Program-made: the position numbers and the translations under genes
Notes under the pieces: generated by a model
Databases searched by the model: none
The model's input: only the letters and a program-made list of their open reading frames with translations
Told to the model about the DNA's origin: nothing
Shown here: positions 9,949 through 19,837 of the stretch, piece after piece
Position numbering within the stretch: the first letter of the stretch is position 1
Layout of the letters: each line of letters begins with the position of its first letter
Assembly (NCBI RefSeq): GCF_900188415.1
Contig: NZ_FZNV01000002.1
Location: 43,339 to 107,338, forward strand
Source: Maribacter sedimenticola
GTDB lineage: Bacteria > Bacteroidota > Bacteroidia > Flavobacteriales > Flavobacteriaceae
Reading direction: 5' to 3'
Length of the DNA stretch: 64,000 nucleotides

Positions 9949-10016
9949 GCTATTGAAATATTGACTTTTTAAAAAGATATGGTGTAGTTAAACACAGAAA
10001 CGGAGATATATAGTTT

Positions 10017-10109
10017 TTAACCCCTAAGGGTGAACCATGCGGTTGTAGAACCATAGCAATTGGTTACAGAAGTAATGTTAATTGTTATGTCTGTTTTTTC
10101 GCAGTCCAT
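10017..10109 (-). CDS. Candidate threonine/isoleucine leader peptide of the thr operon (30 aa)
   Basis: This short ORF lies between the thr promoter and thrA. It starts with ATG at 10109, stops with TAA at 10017-10019, and has 7 Thr and 3 Ile in 30 residues. The densest part reads TDITINITSVT, then STTAWFTLRG at the end. Its start is about 20 nt behind the -7 box and its stop 68 nt before thrA. Such composition is the hallmark of attenuation peptides such as ThrL. The 3' half contains alternating AACC and GGTT blocks that could form competing hairpins, but no T-tract terminator is visible, so the mechanism is inferred. Confidence 0.6.
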   Translation of the reverse strand: MDCEKTDITINITSVTNCYGSTTAWFTLRG

Positions 10110-10116
10110 AATACTA

Positions 10117-10145
10117 TTGGTTGAAAATCAAAAGTAGTACATTTG
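10117..10145 (+). promoter_or_regulatory. Promoter of nnrDE, overlapping the thr promoter
   Basis: This is TTG (10117-10119), an 18-bp spacer, then TACATTTG (10138-10145) on the plus strand. Its -7 box lies one base from the -7 box of the opposing thr promoter, so the two polymerase sites overlap almost fully. Confidence 0.55.
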
Positions 10146-10159
10146 GTATCTTAATCAAA
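10129..10159 (-). promoter_or_regulatory. Promoter of the thr leader-thrABC operon
   Basis: On the minus strand this is TTTG (10156-10159), exactly 19 bp, then TACTTTTG (10129-10136). It is a full match to the Bacteroidota TTTG / TAnnTTTG consensus. The predicted transcript starts near 10122, only about a dozen bases before the leader ATG. Confidence 0.75.
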
Positions 10160-10214
10160 TGATTCCACAATTTTTTACGGAATCGTTACTTTTTAGTTCA
10201 AAATAGCATAAAGA

Positions 10215-11768
10215 ATGAAGTTATTTAGTGCAAAACAAATATATAAGGCAGATCAGATTACCACGAAAAAACAAGGTATTGCCGGTGAAGAGTTAATGGA
10301 GCGCGCATCGTTACAATTATTTAATTGGATGCATTTAAGAATGCAAGGCGCCCCGGTAAAAATACATTTGTTCTGTGGTATTGGCAATAATGGGGGAGAT
10401 GGCATTGCCTTGGCTAGGCATTTGTTGGAGCATGGTTACAATATTGCCGTTTATGTGGTCAACTACAGCGAAAAACGTTCAGAAGATTTTCTAATCAATT
10501 TAGCACGATTAAAGGAACGTAAATGTTGGCCAAATTTTATGAATTCCGATGATGAATTGCCTGTTATAGGTAAGGATGATATTATTGTTGACGGTATTTT
10601 TGGCATAGGTATCAATAGAACTCCTGACGCTTGGGTGATAAAATTAATTCAGCATCTTAATAATTCACAAGCCTTTATTTTATCTATAGACATTCCTTCG
10701 GGGTTGTTCAGTGATCAAAGTCCAAAAGATTTTGATGCTATCATAAAATCAAATTATGTGTTAAGCTTCCAGGCACCTAAACTTACTTTTTTCTTACCGG
10801 AATCCGGTCCTTACGTAGAACAATGGGAAGCCTTGGATATAGGGCTAGATGTAGATTATTTAAGCTCTACCGAAACCGCATATGAATTAATTGGTAAAAA
10901 TGAAGTGTTGACCGTTTATAGACCACGAGAGAAATATGCCCATAAGGGTACTTATGGTCATGTGTTAATTCTTGGGGGAAGTTATGGTAAGATCGGCGCG
11001 GTATGTTTATCGTCAAAGGCGGCCTTGCATGCCGGTTGTGGGTTGGTTACGGCCTATTTGCCAGCAGTTGGCTACTCTATTTTGCAGACTTCCCTACCAG
11101 AGATAATGGTATTGACGGATAAGGATGAAAAAATAATTACCGACATTACATTTGAGATTGACCCTACAATTATAGGTGTAGGTATGGGTATGGGTACAGA
11201 TGATAAAACCATTATGGCATTCGGCTCATTTTTGAAAAGCAATGAAAAGCCATTGGTGTTGGATGCTGATGCGATCAATATTCTCTCAAAACATAAGGAC
11301 TTGCTTAAGCACTTGCCAAAAGATACTATATTGACGCCACATCCTAAAGAGTTGGAACGGTTGATTGGTAAATGGAAAAACGATTTTGATAAATTGAACA
11401 AGGTCAAAAAATTCTCTGACCAACACCAATGTGTAGTGGTTATAAAGGGCGCAAATACCATTGTTGTACAAAACGGGAAAGGGTATGTGAATACTACGGG
11501 TAATCCCGGAATGGCCACTGCGGGAAGTGGAGATGTACTAACGGGAATTATATCCGGCTTGCGGGCGCAAGGTTATTCAGCTTTGAATGCCGCAGTATTT
11601 GGTGTGTACCTGCATGGCAAAGCAGGGGATATAGCGGTTGAAAAAACAGGATATCAATCTATGGTAGCAACAGACCTAATATCCAATTTAGGAAATGCGT
11701 ATCTTGATTTGTTTCAGATTCCGGAACAGCCCCAACCTAGTGAAGCGGAACCGGAAGCTCAGCAATAG
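10215..11768 (+). CDS. nnr: Bifunctional NAD(P)H-hydrate epimerase / ADP-dependent NAD(P)H-hydrate dehydratase
   Basis: This 517-residue two-domain repair enzyme restores damaged NAD(P)H hydrates. The N-terminal YjeF epimerase domain (about 1-215) has CGIGNNGGDGIALARHL and VDGIFGIG. The C-terminal ribokinase-like dehydratase domain (about 230-500) has GHVLILGGSYGKIGA, LDADAINIL, LTPHPKELERLIG, and the signature GNPGMATAGSGDVLTGIISG. Length equals E. coli Nnr (YjeF). The last 15 residues are Pro/Glu/Gln-rich and divergent. It is monocistronic and convergent with the next gene. Confidence 0.94.
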   Translation: MKLFSAKQIYKADQITTKKQGIAGEELMERASLQLFNWMHLRMQGAPVKIHLFCGIGNNGGDGIALARHLLEHGYNIAVYVVNYSEKRSEDFLINLARLKERKCWPNFMNSDDELPVIGKDDIIVDGIFGIGINRTPDAWVIKLIQHLNNSQAFILSIDIPSGLFSDQSPKDFDAIIKSNYVLSFQAPKLTFFLPESGPYVEQWEALDIGLDVDYLSSTETAYELIGKNEVLTVYRPREKYAHKGTYGHVLILGGSYGKIGAVCLSSKAALHAGCGLVTAYLPAVGYSILQTSLPEIMVLTDKDEKIITDITFEIDPTIIGVGMGMGTDDKTIMAFGSFLKSNEKPLVLDADAINILSKHKDLLKHLPKDTILTPHPKELERLIGKWKNDFDKLNKVKKFSDQHQCVVVIKGANTIVVQNGKGYVNTTGNPGMATAGSGDVLTGIISGLRAQGYSALNAAVFGVYLHGKAGDIAVEKTGYQSMVATDLISNLGNAYLDLFQIPEQPQPSEAEPEAQQ

Positions 11769-11770
11769 TT

Positions 11771-12172
11771 TTATGAGTTAACCCTTCTTTTTACCCATTT
11801 TAAGGCGTTGTCGTATTCTATAAAAAACTTCATAGGTTTTTTGTAGAACAATTTTTCAATCTTAAAGTTATGCATATCTATTTCTTTTACAGAAACGATG
11901 GCAAAAGCCTTAAGGTTTTCCAGTTGCTTTAAATAGTTATAAATGGTAGGGTCAATGGCAAATGAGTTTTTGCGCAAACTAATGAATCCAAAATTTTTAT
12001 TCCTAAAATGGATTTCCGAGATGCCTATAATTTGATATGCTCGTTCAAGTGTAAGGGTTGCACCTTCATCAAAGATGGATACCATATAATTATCAAATAC
12101 TTGAATTTTTCCTATTTCCAATTCGTACTCGCGTACTACTACCTTCTTTTTTTTGGTTGATCCAACTTTCAT
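11771..12172 (-). CDS. Conserved-looking hypothetical protein (133 aa)
   Basis: The family is not recognised with certainty. It is a soluble 133-residue protein with a very basic N-terminus (STKKKKVVVREYELEIGKI). The alternating beta/alpha segments recall small STAS/SpoIIAA-like proteins of Flavobacteriia: a strand at YMVSIFDEG, FGFISLRKNSFAIDP, then AFAIVSVKEID and a closing helix YDNALKWVKRR. That similarity is an impression, not a result. It has its own consensus promoter and is tail-to-tail with nnr, with only 2 nt between the stops. Confidence 0.7.
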   Translation of the reverse strand: MKVGSTKKKKVVVREYELEIGKIQVFDNYMVSIFDEGATLTLERAYQIIGISEIHFRNKNFGFISLRKNSFAIDPTIYNYLKQLENLKAFAIVSVKEIDMHNFKIEKLFYKKPMKFFIEYDNALKWVKRRVNS

Positions 12173-12202
12173 TCGGCTTGTATTAATATAGTGTGTCTAT
12201 AG

Positions 12203-12235
12203 CAAATGTAAATTGAAGCGTATTCTTGGGGCAAA
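12203..12235 (-). promoter_or_regulatory. Promoter of the 133-aa protein gene
   Basis: On the minus strand the -7 box is TACATTTG (12203-12210) and TTTG (12232-12235) lies 21 bp upstream. It sits about 30 nt before the ATG. Confidence 0.6.
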
Positions 12236-12324
12236 TTATTAGTTAAAACACATAAATATCGTACGTACTGCGTACAGCTGATATCGGTGTATTTCAATTC
12301 TTACATAATCATATAAATTTTGCA

Positions 12325-12360
12325 CAAAAAAAGGAGTCCTACTTTGGACTCCTTTTCTTT
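12325..12360 (-). terminator. Rho-independent terminator of clpC
   Basis: A 9-bp stem AAGGAGTCC / GGACTCCTT with a 6-nt loop is flanked by A-rich and T-rich runs. It lies 21 nt beyond the clpC stop codon in the leftward direction. Confidence 0.8.
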
Positions 12361-12380
12361 TAGATAATTTAATACTTGTA

Positions 12381-14933
12381 TCAGGTCTTGGGAGATTCCT
12401 CTTCAGCCTTCTTTATATCTATGGTCAATTCCTCGGTCTTTTTGTCAAGGTCAATATAAATACTGTCCCCTTCTTTAAGTTTGGAATTTACGATCTCTTC
12501 AGCCAATGCATCCTCTATATATTTTTGGATTGCCCTCTTTAGTGGTCTGGCACCGTATTGTTTGTCAAAACCTTTTTCCGCTATATAATCTTTTGCGTTG
12601 TCTGTAAGATTTAAATGATATCCTATATCCTTAATTCTCTTATACAGTTTTGCAAGTTCAATATCAATGATTTGATGTATATGAACTCGTTCCAATGCAT
12701 TGAAAACGATAACATCATCTATTCTGTTCAAGAACTCAGGAGCAAATGCTTTTTTCAACGCATTTTCAATAACTCCTTTTTGATGGGCGTCTTCCTGAGA
12801 TTTTTTTGCCGATGTTCCAAAACCAACACCTTGCCCAAAATCCTTTAATTGTCTGGCTCCAATATTGGAGGTCATAATAATGATCGTATTTCTAAAGTCA
12901 ATCTTACGTCCCAGACTATCGGTTAAAAATCCATCATCAAGCACTTGTAAAAGCATATTGAACACATCTGGATGCGCCTTTTCTACTTCGTCCAATAGAA
13001 TGACAGAATAAGGTTTTCTTCTAACTTTTTCAGTTAACTGTCCTCCTTCTTCGTAGCCCACATATCCTGGAGGTGCACCCACCAATCTAGAAATGGCGAA
13101 TTTCTCCATATACTCACTCATATCTATACGGATAAGAGCATCTTCCGAGTCAAAAAGTTCCTTAGCCAGAACCTTGGCCAATTGTGTCTTACCTACACCG
13201 GTCTGCCCTAAAAAGATAAAAGAGCCAATTGGTTTATTGGGATCTTTAAGTCCAGCCCTATTTCTTTGAATGGCTTTGGATACTTTGGCAACTGCCTCGT
13301 CTTGGCCAATAACATTAGATTTGATAAGCTGTGGCAATTCTGCCAATTTATTGCTTTCTGTTTGTGCAATCCTATTTACGGGTATACCGCTCATCATGGA
13401 AACCACATCTGCAACATTGTCCTCACTTACGGTTTCTTTATTGAGTTTACTTTCGTCCTCCCAGCGTTCTTGTGCTATGGCAAGTTCTTTTTCCAAACTT
13501 TTTTCGTCATCTCGCAATTTAGCGGCCTCTTCATACTTTTGTTTTTTGACAACGCTATTTTTTAGCTCACGAACATCTTCCAGTTTCTTTTCCAGTTCAA
13601 GAATTTGTTTGGGAACGTCCATATTTACAATGTGCACGCGTGAGCCGGCCTCATCCAGGGCATCAATGGCCTTGTCTGGAAGAAAACGGTCTGTCATATA
13701 TCTATTGGTAAGTTTAACACAGGCGACAATGGCCTCATCGGTATAGGTCACGTTATGGTGATCTTCATACTTACCTTTAATATTATGAAGTATTTCTATG
13801 GTTTCGTCAATAGAAGTAGGTTCAACGATTACTTTTTGGAACCTTCTTTCCAAAGCGCCGTCCTTTTCAATATACTGTCTATATTCATCCAATGTCGTAG
13901 CACCAATACATTGTATCTCACCTCTTGCCAAGGCAGGTTTAAACATGTTGGAAGCATCTAGGCTACCGGTTGCTCCACCGGCACCTACAATGGTATGAAT
14001 TTCGTCAATGAACAAAATTACATCATCGTTCTTCTCAAGTTCGTTCATGACCGCCTTCATTCGCTCCTCAAACTGACCACGGTACTTGGTACCCGCAACA
14101 AGGGAAGCCAAATCTAGGGTCACCACCCTTTTATTATAAAGTATCCTTGAAACCTTTTTGTTGACGATACGCAAAGCCAAACCTTCGGCAATGGCACTTT
14201 TACCAACACCGGGCTCGCCAATAAGTAAAGGATTGTTTTTCTTTCTACGGCTTAATATCTGTGAAACACGTTCAATTTCCTTTTCGCGACCAACGACAGG
14301 ATCCAACTTGTTTTCTTCGGCCATATGTGTAAGGTCCCTACCAAAATTGTCCAATACCGGAGTTTTGGATTTTTTGGTTCCTTTTTGACCTGCAGTAGAT
14401 CCAAATGTACTTTCCTTTCCTTCATTGGTCTCTTCGGAATCACTTGGGAAAGATTCGGCCGTTGGGCCGTCTACCATATCGTCATCACTGGTAATCATAA
14501 ACTTGAACTGTTCCTTTACGCCGTCATAATCGACTTTTAACTTATGTAAAAGCTTAGTTGTAGGGTCGTTTTCATTTCTCAGGATACAAAGTAAGAGGTG
14601 TGCAGTATTGATCGAGGAACTCTGAAATAATTTTGCCTCTAAAAAAGTTGTTTTTAGGGCACGTTCCGCTTGTCTCGTTAAGTGCAGGTTTTTCTTATCT
14701 TTTTGTACGCCGCTAGCATTTGGGTTGGACGGACTAAGAATTTCCACTTTTCTTCGTAAGTGGTCCAAATCAACTTCCAATGCATCTAAAATGCTTATGG
14801 CCTTCCCGTTTCCATCTCTAAGAAGCCCTAACATAAGGTGCTCGGTTCCGATAAAATCGTGACCAAGTCGCAATGCTTCTTCCTTGCTGTAAGCAATTAC
14901 ATCCTTAACTCTTGGGGAAAAATTATCATCCAT
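12381..14933 (-). CDS. clpC: ATP-dependent Clp protease ATP-binding subunit ClpC
   Basis: This 850-residue HSP100 unfoldase feeds substrates to ClpP. The Clp N-terminal repeats cover about 1-150. AAA module 1 has Walker [11 protein letters not shown] and Walker [21 protein letters not shown]-type coiled middle segment ([21 protein letters not shown]) marks it as ClpC rather than ClpB. AAA module 2 has Walker [13 protein letters not shown] and the [17 protein letters not shown] loop. A ClpP-docking hydrophobic loop is expected in module 2 (VGFGTSA region). An acidic tail ends in ESPKT. The gene is divergent from gyrA. Confidence 0.95.
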   Translation of the reverse strand: MDDNFSPRVKDVIAYSKEEALRLGHDFIGTEHLMLGLLRDGNGKAISILDALEVDLDHLRRKVEILSPSNPNASGVQKDKKNLHLTRQAERALKTTFLEAKLFQSSSINTAHLLLCILRNENDPTTKLLHKLKVDYDGVKEQFKFMITSDDDMVDGPTAESFPSDSEETNEGKESTFGSTAGQKGTKKSKTPVLDNFGRDLTHMAEENKLDPVVGREKEIERVSQILSRRKKNNPLLIGEPGVGKSAIAEGLALRIVNKKVSRILYNKRVVTLDLASLVAGTKYRGQFEERMKAVMNELEKNDDVILFIDEIHTIVGAGGATGSLDASNMFKPALARGEIQCIGATTLDEYRQYIEKDGALERRFQKVIVEPTSIDETIEILHNIKGKYEDHHNVTYTDEAIVACVKLTNRYMTDRFLPDKAIDALDEAGSRVHIVNMDVPKQILELEKKLEDVRELKNSVVKKQKYEEAAKLRDDEKSLEKELAIAQERWEDESKLNKETVSEDNVADVVSMMSGIPVNRIAQTESNKLAELPQLIKSNVIGQDEAVAKVSKAIQRNRAGLKDPNKPIGSFIFLGQTGVGKTQLAKVLAKELFDSEDALIRIDMSEYMEKFAISRLVGAPPGYVGYEEGGQLTEKVRRKPYSVILLDEVEKAHPDVFNMLLQVLDDGFLTDSLGRKIDFRNTIIIMTSNIGARQLKDFGQGVGFGTSAKKSQEDAHQKGVIENALKKAFAPEFLNRIDDVIVFNALERVHIHQIIDIELAKLYKRIKDIGYHLNLTDNAKDYIAEKGFDKQYGARPLKRAIQKYIEDALAEEIVNSKLKEGDSIYIDLDKKTEELTIDIKKAEEESPKT

Positions 14934-15191
14934 ATACTATATTATCAACTATAAAATTACTAAATCTCCTTCAATCAATGGCAAATACCGTACCTATAAT
15001 CGTTAAAGTTATTGTAAAACCCTTGAAATGTGCGTCTATCGGTTAAAAATTATGCGTATAAATTAAAAATTAACATTTGTGCCATAACTGTTAATAAATT
15101 ATAATATTATTAAACTTAGTTATTCTTATAACGCCTAGGATTTAAGTATATTGGCATGCTTTTTTACTAATTAAAAAACAGAAGATTTTAA

Positions 15192-17726
15192 ATGGCAGAC
15201 GGTGAAAAATTAATACCTATTAATATTGAGGATGAAATGAAATCTGCCTACATTGATTATTCAATGTCGGTCATTGTGTCACGGGCTCTTCCAGATGTTA
15301 GAGACGGATTAAAGCCAGTACACAGAAGGGTTTTGTTTGGAATGCATGAATTAGGGGTTAGAAGTAATAGCTCCCATAAAAAATCTGCCCGTATTGTCGG
15401 GGAGGTTCTTGGTAAGTATCATCCCCATGGAGATACCTCGGTTTATGATGCAATGGTGCGTATGGCCCAAGAGTGGAGTTTGCGTTACATGCTTGTGGAC
15501 GGGCAAGGAAACTTTGGTTCTATAGATGGTGATAGCCCTGCTGCAATGCGTTATACGGAAGCCCGTATGCGCAAGATTGCGGATGACATGCTTATTGATA
15601 TCGAAAAAGAGACGGTAGATTATCAATTAAACTTTGATGATTCATTAAAGGAGCCTACTGTATTGCCAACCAGGGTTCCCAGTCTTTTGGTGAACGGTGC
15701 ATCTGGTATTGCGGTAGGTATGGCTACCAATATGCCACCACATAATTTATCTGAAGTTGTTGACGGTACGGTAGCTTATATTGACAATAATGATATTGAA
15801 ATAGATGAGCTGATCACCCATATCAAGGCACCGGATTTTCCTACCGGTGGTATTATCTATGGTTATGATGGGGTAAAGGAGGCCTTTCATACAGGTAGGG
15901 GACGTGTCATGATGCGTGCCAAAGCTACTTTTGAGGAAGTACAGGGAAGGGAATGTATTGTAGTGCATGAAATTCCGTATCAAGTCAATAAGGCAGACAT
16001 GATCAAAAAGACTGCCGATCTTGTCAATGAAAAGAAAATTGAAGGGATATCCAATATACGTGACGAGTCTGATCGTAACGGTATGCGTATCGTCTATATT
16101 TTAAAGAGAGACGCAATACCTAATATTGTATTGAACATGCTGTATAAGTATACGGCGCTGCAGACTTCTTTTAGTGTCAATAATATTGCTTTGGTCAATG
16201 GTAGGCCAGAATTATTGAACATTAAGGACATGATTCATTATTTCGTTGAGCACCGCCATGAAGTGGTAGTTAGGCGAACGCAGTTTGAATTGAAAAAGGC
16301 TGAGGATCGTGCACACATCCTGGAAGGGTTGATCATTGCATCGGATAATATTGATGAAGTAATTGCCATCATCAGGGCATCCAGCAATGCAGAGGAAGCT
16401 AGGGCCAACTTGATCGAGCGCTTTAAGCTTAGTGAAATCCAAGCCAAGGCAATCGTTGAAATGAGATTGCGCCAACTTACCGGTCTGGAACAGGACAAGC
16501 TAAGGTCTGAATATGAGGAAATCATGCTATTAATTGCTGATTTGAAAGATATTCTTGAGAAAAAGGAGCGTAGGATGCAGATCATCAAAGATGAATTGCT
16601 AGAGATAAAGGATAAGTACGGTGATGAAAGACGATCTGAAATAAATTTGGCTGGTGGTGATCTTAGTATGGAAGATATGATCCCGGACGAGCAAGTGGTG
16701 ATTACCATTTCTCATGCGGGCTATATCAAAAGAACACCTTTGTCAGAATATAAAACGCAAAACAGGGGCGGGGTTGGTCAAAAAGCCTCCTCTACCAGAA
16801 ATGAAGATTTCTTGGAACACCTGTTCGTAGGTACCAATCATCAATATATGCTCTTCTTTACGCAAAAAGGAAAATGCTTCTGGATGCGTGTATTTGAAAT
16901 ACCAGAAGGTAGTAGAACATCCAAAGGAAGGGCAATTCAGAACTTGATCAATATTGAGCAGGATGATAGTGTCAAGGCATTTATCTGTACGCAAGATTTA
17001 AAGGATGAGGAGTATATAAACGGACATTATGTCATAATGGCCACTAAAAAAGGTGTGGTCAAAAAGACATCTTTGGAACAATATTCAAGGCCTAGGCAAA
17101 ATGGTATCAATGCTATTACCGTGCGTGACGGGGATGAATTGTTAGAGGCTAAATTGACCACAGGTTCAAGTCAGATATTCTTAGGACTTAAATCTGGAAA
17201 AGCAATCCGTTTTGAAGAAAGTAAGACCAGGCCAATGGGTAGAAATGCCTCTGGTGTAAGGGGTATTACCTTGGCCAATGAAGAGGACGAGGTAATCGGT
17301 ATGGTTTCCGTACATAATTTTGAGGATGAGATTTTGGTGGTTTCTGAAAAAGGGTATGGTAAACGATCAAGTATTGAGGATTACAGAATTACAAACAGAG
17401 GTGGTAAAGGGGTCAAAACCATAAGCGTTACCGAAAAGACCGGAGGATTGGTAGCCATTAAAAATGTGACGGATTCGGATGATCTTATGATTATCAATAA
17501 ATCCGGAATCGCAATTCGTATGAGCGTAGAAGACTTAAGGGTCATGGGTAGAGCAACCCAGGGTGTTAGGTTAATTAATATTAAGGGGAACGATTCCATA
17601 GCCGCTGTTGCCAAAGTCATGAAAGATGAAGATGATTTGGAAGAATCCGAAATACTTGATATTGAGGTAAATACGGATAATGGCACGGAGCTTGATACGA
17701 ATACACCGGATGATTCTGAAGAATAA
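15192..17726 (+). CDS. gyrA: DNA gyrase subunit A
   Basis: This 844-residue subunit breaks and rejoins DNA in negative supercoiling. The catalytic Tyr is Y121 in [10 protein letters not shown]. The quinolone-determining region reads [18 protein letters not shown]. Thr82 and Asp86 correspond to E. coli Ser83 and Asp87, and Thr there is the wild-type residue in Flavobacterium psychrophilum, so no resistance change is implied. The C-terminal beta-pinwheel carries the GyrA box QNRGGVGQK. An acidic tail ends the protein. The TPR gene follows 39 nt on and is probably cotranscribed. Confidence 0.97.
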   Translation: MADGEKLIPINIEDEMKSAYIDYSMSVIVSRALPDVRDGLKPVHRRVLFGMHELGVRSNSSHKKSARIVGEVLGKYHPHGDTSVYDAMVRMAQEWSLRYMLVDGQGNFGSIDGDSPAAMRYTEARMRKIADDMLIDIEKETVDYQLNFDDSLKEPTVLPTRVPSLLVNGASGIAVGMATNMPPHNLSEVVDGTVAYIDNNDIEIDELITHIKAPDFPTGGIIYGYDGVKEAFHTGRGRVMMRAKATFEEVQGRECIVVHEIPYQVNKADMIKKTADLVNEKKIEGISNIRDESDRNGMRIVYILKRDAIPNIVLNMLYKYTALQTSFSVNNIALVNGRPELLNIKDMIHYFVEHRHEVVVRRTQFELKKAEDRAHILEGLIIASDNIDEVIAIIRASSNAEEARANLIERFKLSEIQAKAIVEMRLRQLTGLEQDKLRSEYEEIMLLIADLKDILEKKERRMQIIKDELLEIKDKYGDERRSEINLAGGDLSMEDMIPDEQVVITISHAGYIKRTPLSEYKTQNRGGVGQKASSTRNEDFLEHLFVGTNHQYMLFFTQKGKCFWMRVFEIPEGSRTSKGRAIQNLINIEQDDSVKAFICTQDLKDEEYINGHYVIMATKKGVVKKTSLEQYSRPRQNGINAITVRDGDELLEAKLTTGSSQIFLGLKSGKAIRFEESKTRPMGRNASGVRGITLANEEDEVIGMVSVHNFEDEILVVSEKGYGKRSSIEDYRITNRGGKGVKTISVTEKTGGLVAIKNVTDSDDLMIINKSGIAIRMSVEDLRVMGRATQGVRLINIKGNDSIAAVAKVMKDEDDLEESEILDIEVNTDNGTELDTNTPDDSEE

Positions 17727-17765
17727 ACATCTAAATTTTAAACACTAATAATTAATATATTAAAA

Positions 17766-19028
17766 ATGAAGAATAGGATTTTACTTGTTGCGGCTTTGGC
17801 CTTTACTATGGTCGGGTTTGCACAAAAGAATGAAATAAAAGCTGCGGAAAAGGCTTTGAAAGGTGGCGATGCGCAGGCGGCTCAAACTGCTATTGATGCG
17901 GCTTCGGGAACCATAGCTTCCGCAGATGAAAAAGTGCAGGCTCAATATTATTTTACAAAAGGTAAAATTTACAGTGATTTGGCCAAAAAAGGCAATAATG
18001 ATGCATTTAAGCAATCAGCAGATGCTTTCAAAAAGGTAATTGAAATTGAGGAGGCTTCCGGTAAACAAAAGTATACCGGTGAAACAGAGCAATATATGGC
18101 TGCGCTAACGGCAGATTTGGTAAATTCTGCGGTAAGTGACAATGGTAACAAAAAATTTAAGGAAGCTGCAGAGAAATTATATATGAGCTATACCCTTAGT
18201 CCTAGGGATACATCATATTTATATTATGCGGCCGGTAGTGCTGTTAATGGTGGTCATTATGAAATGGCTTTGGATTACTACAACAAACTACAGGAAATCG
18301 GTTACGATGGGGGTGGTATAGTTTATAAAGCTACCAACACTGCATCTGGTGAAGTGGAGGAAATGGATAAGGTTCAACGTGACCTTATGGTTAAATCAGG
18401 GACATATACAGATCCCATAGATGAAAAAACACCTTCTAAAAAAGCTGAAATCGTAAAGAATACCGCATTGATTTATACGCAATTAGGACAAGACGAGAAA
18501 GCTTTGGAGGCTTATAAGGCAGCTAGAAAGAACGATCCGGAAGATGTTAATTTAATATTGAACGAAGCCAATCTTTATTTCAACCAAGGAGACAAGGAGA
18601 AATTTAAGGAGTTAATGGCAGAGGCCATTTCCTTGGCACCGGACAATGCGGATTTGCATTACAACGTTGGTGTTATTAGTATGGAGCAAGAAAATTATGA
18701 AGATGCCAGAAAGTCTTATAATAAAGCAATTGAAATAGATCCAGGTTACACCAATGCGTATCTTAACTTATCTACTACGTATGTAAACGAGGGTAACGGT
18801 ATGATCGATGAAATGAATTCATTAGGTAATTCAAGAGCGGACATTGCTAAGTATGATGAATTAAAGAAGAAAAAAGATGGTTTGTTCAAGCAAGGTGCAG
18901 ATATTTTGGAAGAAGCACTAAAGACTAATCCTGAAAATGAAAATATCATGATCCAATTGAAGAATATTTATGGAGCAATGGGAGACAATGAAAATTTCAT
19001 GAAAATGAAAAAGATGTTAGGAGAGTAA
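17766..19028 (+). CDS. Exported tetratricopeptide-repeat protein
   Basis: This 420-residue protein has a signal peptide (MKNRILLVAALAFTMVGFA, cleavage before QKNE). TPR-like helix pairs run through the rest, most clearly ALIYTQLGQDEKALEAYKAAR, then AISLAPDNADLHYNVGVI and SYNKAIEIDPGYTNAYLNLS. TPRs usually hold protein partners, so a periplasmic or envelope scaffold role is inferred. The gene sits directly downstream of gyrA, an arrangement I recall from other Flavobacteriia, and ends at a strong terminator. Confidence 0.85.
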   Translation: MKNRILLVAALAFTMVGFAQKNEIKAAEKALKGGDAQAAQTAIDAASGTIASADEKVQAQYYFTKGKIYSDLAKKGNNDAFKQSADAFKKVIEIEEASGKQKYTGETEQYMAALTADLVNSAVSDNGNKKFKEAAEKLYMSYTLSPRDTSYLYYAAGSAVNGGHYEMALDYYNKLQEIGYDGGGIVYKATNTASGEVEEMDKVQRDLMVKSGTYTDPIDEKTPSKKAEIVKNTALIYTQLGQDEKALEAYKAARKNDPEDVNLILNEANLYFNQGDKEKFKELMAEAISLAPDNADLHYNVGVISMEQENYEDARKSYNKAIEIDPGYTNAYLNLSTTYVNEGNGMIDEMNSLGNSRADIAKYDELKKKKDGLFKQGADILEEALKTNPENENIMIQLKNIYGAMGDNENFMKMKKMLGE

Positions 19029-19050
19029 TCCTTTGTAATCTTAAAAATGT

Positions 19051-19077
19051 AAAAGGCCCTAAAAAGGGCCTTTTTTT
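19051..19077. terminator. Bidirectional rho-independent terminator
   Basis: A perfect 10-bp stem AAAAGGCCCT / AGGGCCTTTT with an AAAA loop is followed by further T. It lies between the convergent TPR gene and the NlpC/P60-like gene and can end both transcripts. Confidence 0.88.
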
Positions 19078-19828
19078 ATATCACTTTTTTAATGACCCTT
19101 AATTGATGGGTATACGTTCTTAAGTCGTTATTAAAAATACCCGTATGGTCCAAGCGGTCTATACGTACCTTACCGTGTACATGAATAACATAATTGTTTT
19201 CCATAATGATGCCTACATGGTCAATTGACCCGCTGGAATTATCAAAAAAGGCTAGGTCGCCCGCCTCACTTTCTTCAACGAAACTTAGTGCATCACCCTG
19301 CGTTGATTGTCTTTCTGCTGTTCGTAAAAGTTTATATCCATTAATTTTATAGACCATTTGGGCAAATCCCGCCGCGTCAATACCAAAAGGTGTTCTTCCA
19401 CCTTTAACCTCAGGGGAATTTAAATATAGTAACGCTGTTCTAACAATATTGTCCTTTGATTGTTTTTCGCTTGTAATAACTCCATCAAAACTTAAGGGTA
19501 AAGAGGGGGTGTTGGGTATGCTGGACCCTATTAAGATTGGGGTAAGAATTTTATGTTCATCTTCAACATAGGTAATCAATTCTGCCGCCAATTTTTCCTC
19601 TTTACATTCTTTCAAAGTGTTGAATTCATCTTCGGGAATAAATACCAGTTGATTGTTCATGATCCATCCTTCGCATTTATCGAACAATGTCTTGATTCTT
19701 GACCAATTTTTTCTAGATTCCAACACTTTAAAATGCTCTCCGAACAAAAGTTGGGTGACCATTTCAGCTACTTCATCTGGAGTACTCCGTACGGGAATAA
19801 TACTTAAATGACAAATTCCGTATTGCAT
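19076..19828 (-). CDS. NlpC/P60-like (C40) protein with SH3 domain, catalytic Cys replaced by Ala
   Basis: This 250-residue protein has an N-terminal bacterial SH3-type segment (about 1-65, including ESRKNWSRIKTLFDKCEGWI) and a C-terminal NlpC/P60 fold from about 125. In C40 peptidases the nucleophile lies in a D-C-S-G-F motif; here the motif is GIDAAGFAQMVY, with Ala codons GCG GCG where Cys-Ser would be. The downstream His is present in SIDHVGIIM and the third polar position region in YVIHVHGK. No signal peptide is evident. Either the enzyme is inactive and binds peptidoglycan fragments, or this is a strain-specific loss. It follows the thiolase gene by 9 nt. Confidence 0.82.
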   Translation of the reverse strand: MQYGICHLSIIPVRSTPDEVAEMVTQLLFGEHFKVLESRKNWSRIKTLFDKCEGWIMNNQLVFIPEDEFNTLKECKEEKLAAELITYVEDEHKILTPILIGSSIPNTPSLPLSFDGVITSEKQSKDNIVRTALLYLNSPEVKGGRTPFGIDAAGFAQMVYKINGYKLLRTAERQSTQGDALSFVEESEAGDLAFFDNSSGSIDHVGIIMENNYVIHVHGKVRIDRLDHTGIFNNDLRTYTHQLRVIKKVI

Positions 19829-19837
19829 GCAGCTTAT

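Noticed and set aside
9949-10016. Intrinsic terminator between the thr leader ORF and thrA
   Set aside because: Only weak stems (for example GTGT / ACAC) and a loopless CTTTTTAAAAAG palindrome are present; no stem is followed by a T-tract.
15430-15470. Thr at the GyrA position equivalent to E. coli Ser83 as a quinolone resistance change
   Set aside because: Thr is the wild-type residue there in Flavobacterium psychrophilum, and the Asp87 equivalent is intact.
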